A program made the position numbers and the translations under genes. 64,000 nucleotides of DNA, taken from positions 463,144 to 527,143 of the forward strand of contig NZ_BOSE01000004.1 of assembly GCF_018403185.1 (NCBI RefSeq). The letters are read 5' to 3'. The notes beneath the pieces were generated by a model. That model was given only the letters and a program-made list of their open reading frames with translations. It was not told the DNA's origin and made no database searches. Position 1 is the first letter of the stretch, and each line of letters opens with the position of its first letter. Below, in pieces: positions 1-8,157 of the stretch. The DNA comes from Paenibacillus montaniterrae (lineage in GTDB: Bacteria; Bacillota; Bacilli; Paenibacillales; Paenibacillaceae).

Positions 1-2348
1 TGACCAATATAAAGATGAACATCATGGACTTGTGCGTACTGTTCCACCTCGTTCAGCCACCAGTCTACCAGCACATCGTAAGCAGCCGCATTATAGCCAA
101 AATGCCAATAAATTTGCGGAGCAATATAATCGACCCAGCCCAGCTTAATCCATGTTCGCGTATCAGCATAAATCGCAGAGTAGCTTTCTAAGCCATTGGT
201 AGCCGAGCCCGTCGGGTCACTTGCTTTGTTCTTCCAAATGCCAAACGGACTAATCCCGAATTTCACGTATGGCTTGCTCGCCTTGATTGTTTCGTACAAG
301 CCGGATACGACCATATTGACATTGCTGCGGCGCCAATCGGCTAGGCCAAGTGTGCCGCCGCCTGCCACGTAAGCCTCGTACTGGCTTGCATCATTGAACA
401 CTTGAGAAGAAGGATACGGATAAAAATAATCGTCCATATGAATGCCGTCTACATCATACTTCTCTACAATTTCATTGACTGCCTCTAAAATATAGCTGCG
501 CGCTTCCGCTACGCCTGGATTAAAATACAATTTGCCTTCATACTCTACAACCCAGTCCGGGTGCTGGCGTGCAGGATGTGTTTCCACTAAGGCATCCAGC
601 TGATTGTGCATCGAAATACGGAACGGGTTGATCCAGGCATGGAACTCCATATTTCGCTTATGAGCTTCCTCAATCATAAAAGCAAGCGGATCATAATGAT
701 CGTCCGGCGCAACCCCCTGCTCACCTGTTAGCCAATGCGACCATGGAAAATATTCCGATGGGAAAAAGGAATCTGCTGTAGGTCGAACCTGGGCAAATAC
801 TGCGTTAATGCCGGCTGCCTGCAGCTCATCAAGCAAAGCAACAAAATCTGCGCGCTGTGATGCCGGGTTGGTATCGCCCTTGGCTGGCCAGTCAATGTTT
901 TCAACGGTTGAAATCCACGCGCCGCGCAGCTCATGCTTTGGTGCGCTAATCGCATTGGTCACGACTAAAATTTGCTGAACCGTTTGACCGTTAACTTCAG
1001 CACGCACCGTCGTTACTCCTGGCGTAATCGCGGTAATCACTCCTGTCATTGGATCAATCGCGGCAATTTGCGGATTGTCAATCGAGAATGTTACACCTTC
1101 TGTAATCGGCTTCTCCCCTTCAATGCGATATGTGCCGTAAACTGTCGCTGTAATCGGCTCACCGCCCACGATTGCCGAGAATACATCCTTAATCGCAATC
1201 GAACGAAGTTCTCCTGGCTTTACCTCGAGTTCATAGCTTGTGACAAGCTCAGCACCACTATTTGTTGTAAAGCTGGCTGTAATGGTTGCTGTGCCGTAGC
1301 TGATGCCGCGCAGCTTGCCGTTTTCAATCCTGACGATTTCCTCATTGCTTGATACAATCGATGCTGCTGCTGTGACGTCGACCAGTTCATGCTGATTGAA
1401 TATCGCATAAACAGCAAGTTCAGTCTCTTCTGAAGGAACTAGTGTGAGCGGCCCCTTTATCGCAATCGCGCCTGGCTCGACGAGTTCATCTACAACAGTA
1501 AGCACATAGCTGGCAGCTCGCCCATTGTATTGGGCAGAAAGCACTGTTTCGCCCGGAGCAAGCGCTTCCAAATTTCCTTCGCTATTTACCGCTGCAACCT
1601 CTGGATTGGAGCTTGATACAATTGCCTGCTGCAATGCGATCACATCCACCTGCTTCGAGCCATGCTTTGCTGCCAGCAACATAGGTGTGATCGTCTCACC
1701 CGCCTGCATTGGCCTTATATCGCTCCACTGCAGCTCCAACAGCTCAGAGTTGCCATAAATAAGCGAAATCTGATCAAAGTATAAAGTACCGGCAGTCTTG
1801 CTGCTTGTTTCCACATAGTAAATATAATTCAGTTTAAAAGGAGCCGCTAAATTAGTTGGAACATTCGCACTTACATACTGCCATCCATCGATGACAGTCG
1901 TCGTTGCAGTAAAGTCAAGCACTGGCTTATTGCCATTGGCGTCCTCAAGCTGGGCTCTAATCCAATGTCTGTACCCTGCACCATGTACCCAAAACCCAAT
2001 TTTTGAAGGGGAGCCTTCAATGGTGCGACCAGGGGAGTTGTTAGCGCCATAAAACCTCAAATATGCCGCTGACGTACCTGATGATCCTGTAAAATCATAA
2101 TCCAGCTTTGCAGACGAAAGTCCGTGTACAACTGGGGATGGCATGCTCGCCTGTGAAAGCTGTGCGAAATCCGAAGCCACACTTTTGGTCAAATATACAT
2201 CAGACATGTCCTCGAAATCCTCAAATACAACATTTGTTGCCGTACTGGAGCTTACTTCCGCTTCTGCTGCAGCCGCCACTGACGAAAGGCCTGCCGCTAC
2301 TAACATGCAACTTAACCATACTAGCCAAATACGTTTCACTTGCATCAT
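1..2348 (-). CDS. Secreted GHL10-family (DUF187) glycosyl hydrolase with Ig-like domains, 3' end outside window
   Basis: An open frame of 782 codons runs off the left edge, so the C-terminus is missing. The start is the inner candidate of two ATG codons (2346-2348 or 2343-2345), with AGGAG about 8 nt upstream. The N-terminus is a signal peptide (WLVWLSCMLVAAGLSSVAAA). A jelly-roll-like segment follows (about residues 30-200), then bacterial Ig-like repeats (about 200-465, motifs such as PGETVLSA and PGVTTVRAE), then the catalytic region from about residue 470, which begins HELRGAWISTVENIDWP. That opening and the later motifs NAVFAQVRPTADSF, FHAWINPFR, DGIHMDDYFYPYP and GISPFGIWKN are typical of GHL10 (glycosyl hydrolase-like 10, DUF187). 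It probably acts outside the cell on glycans; the substrate cannot be told from sequence. Confidence 0.9.
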   Translation of the reverse strand, partial: MMQVKRIWLVWLSCMLVAAGLSSVAAAAEAEVSSSTATNVVFEDFEDMSDVYLTKSVASDFAQLSQASMPSPVVHGLSSAKLDYDFTGSSGTSAAYLRFYGANNSPGRTIEGSPSKIGFWVHGAGYRHWIRAQLEDANGNKPVLDFTATTTVIDGWQYVSANVPTNLAAPFKLNYIYYVETSSKTAGTLYFDQISLIYGNSELLELQWSDIRPMQAGETITPMLLAAKHGSKQVDVIALQQAIVSSSNPEVAAVNSEGNLEALAPGETVLSAQYNGRAASYVLTVVDELVEPGAIAIKGPLTLVPSEETELAVYAIFNQHELVDVTAAASIVSSNEEIVRIENGKLRGISYGTATITASFTTNSGAELVTSYELEVKPGELRSIAIKDVFSAIVGGEPITATVYGTYRIEGEKPITEGVTFSIDNPQIAAIDPMTGVITAITPGVTTVRAEVNGQTVQQILVVTNAISAPKHELRGAWISTVENIDWPAKGDTNPASQRADFVALLDELQAAGINAVFAQVRPTADSFFPSEYFPWSHWLTGEQGVAPDDHYDPLAFMIEEAHKRNMEFHAWINPFRISMHNQLDALVETHPARQHPDWVVEYEGKLYFNPGVAEARSYILEAVNEIVEKYDVDGIHMDDYFYPYPSSQVFNDASQYEAYVAGGGTLGLADWRRSNVNMVVSGLYETIKASKPYVKFGISPFGIWKNKASDPTGSATNGLESYSAIYADTRTWIKLGWVDYIAPQIYWHFGYNAAAYDVLVDWWLNEVEQYAQVHDVHLYIG

Positions 2349-2469
2349 CTTCGCGCTCTCCTTTATGTAGTTTTTCGTTGAATAACCCTGCAAGCAATTT
2401 TTAGATTTTTATTTCGAAATTTTATTTCAAAATAAAATCAATTTGTAAAAGTTTATTCAACTCACCAAT

Positions 2470-2499
2470 ATAGTAAGGGATAGCGCAAACATTTGTAAA
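2470..2499 (-). promoter_or_regulatory. Candidate sigmaA promoter of the GHL10 gene
   Basis: Read on the minus strand, TTTACA (2494-2499) and TACTAT (2470-2475) are 18 nt apart, about 120 nt upstream of the start codon. The leader contains AT-rich inverted GAAAT/ATTTC motifs near 2415-2440 that could be an operator. Inferred from consensus only. Confidence 0.4.
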
Positions 2500-2546
2500 C
2501 TGTTTTCTTGCACAATTTTTCCACAGCTAAACATTTTGCGTGCAGC

Positions 2547-2604
2547 AAAAACGCCTTCACCTGTCTTGCAATGCCGATTGACATTGTAAAGACGGTTGAA
2601 GGCG
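2547..2604 (-). terminator. Long hairpin with T-run between fur and the GHL10 gene
   Basis: CGCCTTCA at one end pairs with TGAAGGCG at the other, and the inner arms also pair (CGTCTTT with AAGACAG, CAATG with CATTG). On the minus strand the hairpin is followed by TTTTTG. This fits an intrinsic terminator for fur read-through, placed ahead of the GHL10 promoter. A small structured RNA is an alternative. Confidence 0.6.
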
Positions 2605-2682
2605 CATGTTTACACATTTATGACCTGCATCAGAGCTCGTCATCACCAGCAGTTATTGCTGCAATTGTTACTCATTTACAGC

Positions 2683-2718
2683 CAACAAAATAAAGCATAC
2701 CTTTGGGGCAGCATGCTT
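2683..2718 (-). terminator. Probable fur terminator
   Basis: On the minus strand AAGCATGC and GTATGCTT form an 8-bp stem with one G-U pair, followed by TTATTTTG, about 35 nt after the fur stop codon. Confidence 0.45.
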
Positions 2719-2752
2719 CATTCTATTTGCTTCGTTATACGTTACGCTTGAC

Positions 2753-3226
2753 TTATGCCGAGCCTTTATGCGTTTTACAGTTATCATTAGGGCAGCTTCT
2801 AAAATTACCGATAAAATCAAGACGGTGGTCAATAACCTTGAAGCCATATTCCGCTTCAAGGCGCTGCTCCAGCTCTAGCAGCCAATCATCCTTGATTTCC
2901 TCAAGCGCTCCACATGTATGACAAATCAAATGGTGATGCATATGCTCATGATCCTGCCCACGCAAATCAAAGCGAGCAACGCCATCACCAAAATTCATTT
3001 TTGCAACGATTTGTAATTCCGCTAACAGCTCCAATGTCCGATAAACCGTAGCAAGCCCGATTTCAGGAAATTTCTCTTTAACAAGCATGTATACATCCTC
3101 TGCACTGAGATGATCTTCTTCATTCTCAAGCAGTACACGGACAATGATTTCACGCTGTGTCGTCAATTTATATCCGCTTTCCATCAAGCTGTGTTTTATT
3201 TTTTCGATCTCAGCCTGTATATTCAT
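2753..3226 (-). CDS. fur: Ferric uptake regulator family protein Fur
   Basis: 157 aa, normal for the family. The winged-helix DNA-binding half contains TTQREIIVRVLLE and GLATVYRTLELL. The metal-binding half contains HEHMHHHLICHTCG and a second CPNDNC pair, so both structural zinc CxxC motifs are present. The start ATG has GGAGG 8 nt upstream. In Bacillales such proteins repress iron-uptake genes when Fe(II) is plentiful. Two siderophore-binding proteins in this window (26204-27253 and 36188-37177) carry matching Fur boxes. The gene is monocistronic and has a 7-1-7 box upstream. PerR or Zur identity cannot be excluded, but the sequence reads as Fur. Confidence 0.93.
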   Translation of the reverse strand: MNIQAEIEKIKHSLMESGYKLTTQREIIVRVLLENEEDHLSAEDVYMLVKEKFPEIGLATVYRTLELLAELQIVAKMNFGDGVARFDLRGQDHEHMHHHLICHTCGALEEIKDDWLLELEQRLEAEYGFKVIDHRLDFIGNFRSCPNDNCKTHKGSA

Positions 3227-3277
3227 GGTTTCGCCTCCTCAGCCATACAAGGCAAGCTAATCTAAATATTTCTCAAT

Positions 3278-3292
3278 TTAGAATGATTCTAA
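3278..3292. promoter_or_regulatory. Fur/PerR-type 7-1-7 operator upstream of fur
   Basis: The perfect 15-bp palindrome TTAGAATGATTCTAA lies about 50 bp upstream of the fur start. It has the 7-1-7 layout of Fur and PerR boxes but differs from both consensus sequences (TGATAATNATTATCA and TTATAATNATTATAA). In Bacillus subtilis fur is PerR-regulated, so a Per box is plausible; autoregulation is the alternative. Confidence 0.7.
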
Positions 3293-3329
3293 AATAATGG
3301 TATGCTATTTTGCCCAATAAAGCAACAAT

Positions 3330-3388
3330 AAAAAAAGAGATGTCAGAAAATATTTGAATCCTTTCGACTCAAATGCTCTCTACATCCC
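3330..3388 (-). terminator. Terminator of the cysTWA-sbp operon, displaced by inserted repeats
   Basis: On the minus strand a long imperfect stem (GATGT..ATTTGAGTC with GGATTCAAAT..ACATC, GAAA-type loop) ends in TCTTTTTTTA. The nearest upstream minus-strand gene is sbp, whose stop lies 820 bp away. The intervening DNA is almost entirely repeats (3431-4205), which appear to have been inserted between the gene and its terminator. Confidence 0.7.
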
Positions 3389-3430
3389 ATTTTCAGACAA
3401 AATATGACGTTTCTTCTTGCAAGCCTGTCA

Positions 3431-3536
3431 GCGCTCCGGAGCAATGCATCCTCCAGTCGCTTTTTAAAGCGTAATGCTTTTATTTGAATTTTTTAAGGTT
3501 GCATTACGATGTTAAAGGCAACACTCTTCGTTTTTC
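3431..3536 (+). repeat. Element 2, copy 1, lacking its right terminal arm
   Basis: Same sequence as the left three quarters of the copy at 3537-3670, with GCATCC-type left arm and internal palindrome around the GTAATGC/GCATTAC arms. The right terminal arm is missing where the second copy starts, which suggests one copy inserted into or replaced the end of the other. Confidence 0.8.
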
Positions 3537-3670
3537 AGCGCTCCGGAGCAAAGCATCCTCCAGTCGCTTTTTAAATCGTAATGCTTTCTTATTGGAATTT
3601 TTATGGTAGCATTACGATGTTAAAGGCGACACTCTTCGTTTTTCGGATGCTTTGCTCCTCCGCTGGAGCG
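3537..3670 (+). repeat. Element 2, copy 2: nested palindromic repeat of about 135 bp
   Basis: Terminal inverted repeats share GGAGCAAAGCATCC on the left and its complement on the right. Inside them a second pair of arms (ATCGTAATGC and GCATTACGAT, with TCGCYTTTAA flanks) also pairs, so the whole unit is one long imperfect palindrome. No coding capacity. It is joined directly to element 1 at 3671, in the same way as at 11130-11160. Confidence 0.85.
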
Positions 3671-3676
3671 TTTTTT

Positions 3677-4205
3677 GAATGCAAGTCCAAGAAGCTTGGA
3701 CGCTAGTAGAAAATGAGGAGCGCAGCATAGGAACTTGCTACGTGAGCACCGGAATTTTCGCTAGCGTTCAAGATTCGCCGTCGAATCCGCTACGAAGCTA
3801 CGCATCGTCATCAAAGTCGGATTTTTGAACTTCCCCTTCCAATAAAGGTTCAAAATGCTGGGCTTTCAGGACCAAGAAGATGGCACGCTAGTAGAAAACG
3901 AGGAGCGCAGCGTAGAGCGTTGCTACGTGAGCACCGCAGTTTTCGCTAGCGTTCAAGCTTCGCCGTCGAATCCGCTACGAAGCTACGCATCGTCATCAAA
4001 GTCGGATTTTTGAACTTCCCCTTCCAATAAAGGTTCAAAAATTCGGCTTTCAGGACCAAGAAGCTTGGACGCTAGTAGAAAATGAGGAGCGCAGCGTAGG
4101 CAAAAAGCTACGTGAGCACCGGAATTTTCGCTAGCGTTCAAGATTCGACGTCGACTATGCTACAACGAAGTTACATCGTCATCAAAGTCGGATTTTTGAA
4201 CTTCC
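3677..4205 (+). repeat. Element 1 tandem array, three units (A, B, C)
   Basis: Three units of about 160-187 bp (about 3677-3836, 3837-4018, 4019-4205). Each has AAGAAG..CGCTAG, a GAGCGCAGC segment, a variable loop, CTACGTGAGCACC, TTTTCGCTAGCG, a TTCGCCGTCGAA-like palindrome, CATCGTCATCAAAGTC and a terminal TTTTTGAACTTCC. Junctions between units read GAACTTCCCCTTCCAATAAA. The last unit ends 4 bp from the sbp stop codon. The hairpin arms covary between units: GAAAAT/ATTTTC in A and C, GAAAAC/GTTTTC in B. Confidence 0.9.
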
Positions 4206-4209
4206 TAAT

Positions 4210-5268
4210 TTAGAGGTTGGCTAATACTTGATACCATATCCCCCTCTTCGAATACAACTCCTCGCGCACATAGTCCCAGCCGCCGAGATAGGAAATATCA
4301 AACAAGCCTGTTGGAATGACAAATTGATCCTTTGTCTCCTCTGCAACTGTCTCCTCCACCGGACGGAAGCCATGCTTTACGAAAATGCGCTGTGCTTCCT
4401 CCGACAGTAAAAACTGATAGAACGCTTCGACTACTTCTCGATTGCCATGCTGCTCAATATGCTTGTCAACTAGCGCGATTGGATTTTCAATTAGAATCGT
4501 ATCCTCCGGCACGACAATATCGTACTCCACGCCTTTGGCAATTCTGGCAAGCAGCTCATTTTCATAGGTGACAATGACATCGCCTACGCCATATTCAAAG
4601 GCAGCCATTGAGGCACGACCGCTTTTATCGAGCGACTCGACATTAGCATGAATTTGTTTCAAATAGTTTTTCGCGTACTCTGCATCTGGAGCACCAAGCT
4701 GCTGCTCCGCTTGCTTGAGCCCAGCGCCATACATCGCGTTAATATCCCACTGTGCTCCGCCTGATGTTTTCGGGTTCGGATACAGCACCTTAACGCCTTC
4801 TTTCGTCAAATCATCCCAGCCTTGGATATTCAACGGATTGCCCTCGCGCGTGCCAAGCACAACAATCGACCTCGTTAGCATGCCTTGCTTGCCGAGCTGT
4901 CGCCAATCATGCGTAATAAAGCCGGCATCGGCAATCATATCAATATCGCCTTCCATTGCCAAAATCGCAATATCGGCCTCAAAGCCGCCAATAATCGCTC
5001 GCGCCTGCGTCCCCGACGCTTCGTACGACTCCTCAATATGAAGCGATTGCCCCGTTTCGGCAGCCCATTTGCTTTCAAATAACGGCAATAGCTCCTGCAG
5101 CGCGTCCTTCGCAACAGAATAAGCGCCAACCACCAAGGTCGCTTCGCCTGCAGCGGCTTGGTCGCCGCCACCTGCCTCTGAATTGCTGCTGCAGCCAGCC
5201 AATGTGCCAGCCACAAGTGTTAGTGCCAATATTGCAATAAAATATTTATTGATGATTGCTTTGAACAC
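4210..5268 (-). CDS. sbp: Sulfate-binding lipoprotein of ABC importer
   Basis: 352 aa from the GTG at 5266-5268, which has AAGGTG 9 nt upstream. The frame stays open to a TTG at 5322, but that extension is encoded by the inserted repeat (5283-5488) and is unlikely to be native. The N-terminus is a lipoprotein signal with lipobox LAGC. The body matches sulfate/thiosulfate-binding proteins: NPKTSGGAQWDINAMYG, GRASMAAFEYGVGDVIVTYENE and VKHGFRPV near the C-terminus. It should deliver sulfate to CysT/CysW at the outer membrane face. It is the last gene of cysT-cysW-cysA-sbp, an unusual place for the binding protein, and has repeats on both sides. Confidence 0.92.
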   Translation of the reverse strand: MFKAIINKYFIAILALTLVAGTLAGCSSNSEAGGGDQAAAGEATLVVGAYSVAKDALQELLPLFESKWAAETGQSLHIEESYEASGTQARAIIGGFEADIAILAMEGDIDMIADAGFITHDWRQLGKQGMLTRSIVVLGTREGNPLNIQGWDDLTKEGVKVLYPNPKTSGGAQWDINAMYGAGLKQAEQQLGAPDAEYAKNYLKQIHANVESLDKSGRASMAAFEYGVGDVIVTYENELLARIAKGVEYDIVVPEDTILIENPIALVDKHIEQHGNREVVEAFYQFLLSEEAQRIFVKHGFRPVEETVAEETKDQFVIPTGLFDISYLGGWDYVREELYSKRGIWYQVLANL

Positions 5269-5282
5269 GTCATCCCACACCT

Positions 5283-5488
5283 TTTCCAATAAAGGTTCAA
5301 ATTGCTCGATTTTCAGGACCAAGAAGCTTGGACGCTAGTAGAAAATGAGGAGCGCAGCGTAGGCAAAAGCTACGTGAGCACAGGAATTTTCGCTAGCGTT
5401 CAAGATTCGACGTCGACTATGCTACAACGAAGTTACATCGTCATCAAAGTCGAGCAATTTGAACTTCCTTTTCCAATAAAGGTTCAAA
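5283..5488 (+). repeat. Element 1, copy D, inserted between cysA and sbp
   Basis: One full unit followed by the first 17 bp of another (TTCCAATAAAGGTTCAAA). The partial end abuts the cysA stop codon, whose complement starts at 5489. Hairpin arms GAAAAT/ATTTTC, loop GCAAAAG. It splits an operon and replaces whatever spacer cysA and sbp once had. Confidence 0.9.
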
Positions 5489-6553
5489 TTAAATATAGAC
5501 CGGCAATGGATCAACCTTCAAAGGATTCTCCATAATCCAGCTTTTCTCCTCATTAAAGAGATATGCACGATGTATGAGCACCTTGACCTGTTCACCTGGA
5601 TGCAGCACATCCTTTTCAAGCGAGCGATACGTAATCAGCTTCTGGCCTTCAATTTCAAGCTCAACCATCCATTCACTGCCGCGGAAGTGCAAATGCTTCA
5701 CACTTGCATCCATCGTAGCAGATGCCAGCACAATTTCACCTGACTTGCCTACTTCTATATATTCGGGGCGAATTAAAGCTTTAATGCCTTCATTAGTCGG
5801 CACATCCTCATAGCCTTTAAAGCATTGGATATTGTCGATTAGCGAGGATTCGCCAATAAAGCTGGCAACGAACGGCGTTTGCGGATTTTTGTAAATATCC
5901 CACGGCGTTCCTTTTTGCTCGAGCTTGCCTTTGCTAATAATCATAATTTCATCCGCTACCTCAATCGCTTCCTCCTGGTCATGGGTTACGAAAATCGAAG
6001 TAATGCCTAGCTCGCTTATCATATCCTTCAACCAGGTGCGCAGCTCCGTACGAATTTTCGCATCAATCGCCGCAAATGGCTCATCAAGCAATAGCAGCTG
6101 CGGTTCAGGAGCCAGCGCTCTGGCAAACGCAACACGCTGGCGCTGTCCCCCGGAAAGCTGGTGCGGATAGCGATGCTCAAAGCCCTTTAGCCCTGTCAGC
6201 TCGACTAAATATTGAACACGCTCTTTAATCGCCGCTTTATTTTGCTTCTTCACCTTTAAACCGAATGCGATATTGTCGAATACCGTCATATGCTTGAACA
6301 GCGCATAGTTTTGAAACACAAAACCGATGCCGCGCTCTTGCGGAGGAAGATCATTCACTCGTTTGCCGTGGAAGAAAATATCGCCTGAGGTTGGTGTTTC
6401 CAAGCCGGCGAGCATACGAAGAATCGAGGTTTTACCGCCGCCGCTTGGGCCGAGAAAACCGATCAGCTTGCCTTTTTCAATTTCAAAGCTAACATCCTGT
6501 ACAGCATGAAAGCTGCCAAATTCCTTATTTAAGTTTTTGACCTCGATATGCAT
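5489..6553 (-). CDS. cysA: Sulfate ABC transporter ATP-binding protein
   Basis: 354 aa. Walker A GPSGGGKTS (about residues 34-42), Q-loop FVFQ, signature LSGGQRQRVA, Walker B LLLLDEPFAAID and H-loop THDQEEA are all present. The C-terminal part is the regulatory TOBE-like region of CysA/PotA-type ATPases. Glycine replaces the more usual serine in Walker A, and Ala-Ile replaces the usual Gly-Ala of the D-loop; neither removes a catalytic residue. It energises import through CysT/CysW. The start is 3 bp after the cysW stop. The stop codon sits exactly at a repeat boundary. Confidence 0.95.
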   Translation of the reverse strand: MHIEVKNLNKEFGSFHAVQDVSFEIEKGKLIGFLGPSGGGKTSILRMLAGLETPTSGDIFFHGKRVNDLPPQERGIGFVFQNYALFKHMTVFDNIAFGLKVKKQNKAAIKERVQYLVELTGLKGFEHRYPHQLSGGQRQRVAFARALAPEPQLLLLDEPFAAIDAKIRTELRTWLKDMISELGITSIFVTHDQEEAIEVADEIMIISKGKLEQKGTPWDIYKNPQTPFVASFIGESSLIDNIQCFKGYEDVPTNEGIKALIRPEYIEVGKSGEIVLASATMDASVKHLHFRGSEWMVELEIEGQKLITYRSLEKDVLHPGEQVKVLIHRAYLFNEEKSWIMENPLKVDPLPVYI

Positions 6554-6556
6554 AAA

Positions 6557-7354
6557 TTAATGCACTTCCTTTCTCTTCTTCGTCCACTCCATTAACAGCA
6601 GCAGCATAATGGAAAACGCCGCCAGCACAAGCGCAATGCCGTTCGCTGCAACGACATTGAAGTTTTCCACATCCTGATATACTAGCGTAGTAGCAGTCTG
6701 CGTCTTGTTAATAATATTGCCTGAGACAACCAGCACGGCGCCAAATTCCCCCAGCGAGCGCGCCACAGTCAATACAACGCCGTACATCACAGCAAAGCGA
6801 ATATTCGGCCATGTCACCTTCCAAAAGGTATACCACGAGTAGGCGCCCAGCGTCGTTGCCGCCTGCTCCTGCTGATCGCCGATTTCCTGCAGCACAGGCA
6901 TCACCTCGCGCACCATAATCGGAAACGTAACAAACAAGGTCGCCAGCACCATACCTGGCAGAGCGTATACTATTTGCACGCCCAAATTATTAAACATGGT
7001 GCCGAGCACCGTGTTCGGGCCAAGCAGCAATACAATCATCAAACCGCCAATAACTGGCGAAACGGCAAACGGCAAATCTACAATGCTGTTACAGAGCCGC
7101 TTGGCAAAAGGTGAAAGCCAGCTAGCCCGCACCAGATAGATCGCAAGCATTACGCCAAATAGCGTATTGACTACGGTCACGATCAACACGATTGTCGCCG
7201 TCATTTGCAGCGCATGCAGGGATTGTGGACGCAAAAGCGCATCGGCAAAACCTGAGAAACCATCTGCCCAAGCTCCAGTAAAAATTTTGTATAACGGCAA
7301 AAAAAGCACAACAGCAACTACAATATAGGTTAACGTAATCCAGAGCCTTCTCAT
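6557..7354 (-). CDS. cysW: Sulfate ABC transporter permease CysW
   Basis: 265 aa with about six hydrophobic helices. The cytoplasmic EAA loop that contacts the ATPase reads EQAATTLGAYSWYTFWKVTWP, followed by the ARSLGEFGAVLVVSGN stretch typical of CysW. The start ATG overlaps the cysT stop (TAATG), so translation is probably coupled. Forms the membrane pore with CysT. Confidence 0.94.
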   Translation of the reverse strand: MRRLWITLTYIVVAVVLFLPLYKIFTGAWADGFSGFADALLRPQSLHALQMTATIVLIVTVVNTLFGVMLAIYLVRASWLSPFAKRLCNSIVDLPFAVSPVIGGLMIVLLLGPNTVLGTMFNNLGVQIVYALPGMVLATLFVTFPIMVREVMPVLQEIGDQQEQAATTLGAYSWYTFWKVTWPNIRFAVMYGVVLTVARSLGEFGAVLVVSGNIINKTQTATTLVYQDVENFNVVAANGIALVLAAFSIMLLLLMEWTKKRKEVH

Positions 7355-8157
7355 TATGCCTGACCCCCACGATTAAGCTTATGAATGAACCAAAGAATCA
7401 GGAAAGAAATCGAAAGCAGCAAAACAGATACGGCAGCCGCGCCGTGCGGATTATTACTTTCAATTTCACCAAAAATATAAACCGAGGCTACCAATGTTTT
7501 GCCTGGAATATTTCCTGCAATTAAGACAACCGCGCCAAACTCGGCAATCGCCCTGGAGAAAGCGAGCATCGCCCCGCTTAAAATACCCGGCAGCATCGTT
7601 GGCAAAATAATTTGAAAAAAGGTTCGCGTCTTTGAGGAACCAAGCGTATAGGCCGCTTCTTCCTCCGATTGATCGAGCTCCTCCAGCAATGGCTGCAGGC
7701 CGCGTATTACAAAAGGAAAGGTAACAAACATCATCGCAATGACAATTGCCGGCTCATGAAATACAAGATCAAGCCCAAACCATTCATAAAACAAGCTGCT
7801 TGGTCCAACGAGCAGCAACAGAATAAAGCCTGCGACGGCAGTAGGCAGCGCGAAAGGCAAGTCTATGACACTATTTAAAATACTTTTTCCGACAAATTCA
7901 TAGCGCGTCAGTACCCAGCCAATCATCGTGCCCAGCAATACGTTGATCAGCGTAGCAATAGCAGCCAGCTTGACGGTTAGCAGCACAGCCTTCCATGCTA
8001 ATGGATCGGATAAACTATCTATGAAACTTGCTAATCCTTGCGAGAAGGATTGCGTATAGATCCCGACAATTGGAATAATAATCAGTCCGATAAAATAGAT
8101 GAACACAATCGTTCGAAAGCTATAGCTCCAGGGTTTGCTGCGAAAAAGAGAGTTCAA
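7354..8157 (-). CDS. cysT: Sulfate ABC transporter permease CysT (CysU)
   Basis: 267 aa, first gene of the operon. The start is TTG (8155-8157), chosen because GGAGG lies 9 nt upstream and no ATG fits. Six predicted membrane helices; EAA loop EEEAAYTLGSSKTRTFFQIILP and FSRAIAEFGAVVLIAGN are family hallmarks of CysT. Likely regulated by sulfur supply. An imperfect palindrome (ATTCCCACTTGAAT, 8187-8200) lies 30 bp upstream, but its regulator is not identifiable. Confidence 0.94.
   Translation of the reverse strand: MNSLFRSKPWSYSFRTIVFIYFIGLIIIPIVGIYTQSFSQGLASFIDSLSDPLAWKAVLLTVKLAAIATLINVLLGTMIGWVLTRYEFVGKSILNSVIDLPFALPTAVAGFILLLLVGPSSLFYEWFGLDLVFHEPAIVIAMMFVTFPFVIRGLQPLLEELDQSEEEAAYTLGSSKTRTFFQIILPTMLPGILSGAMLAFSRAIAEFGAVVLIAGNIPGKTLVASVYIFGEIESNNPHGAAAVSVLLLSISFLILWFIHKLNRGGQA

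Noticed and set aside
972..1352. 126-codon plus-strand frame
   Set aside because: Lies antisense to the Ig-like region of the GHL10 gene, lacks a ribosome site and has no recognisable domain.
5269..5322. N-terminal extension of sbp to a TTG
   Set aside because: Most of the extension is encoded by the inserted repeat; the GTG at 5266-5268 has a ribosome site and opens a proper lipoprotein signal.
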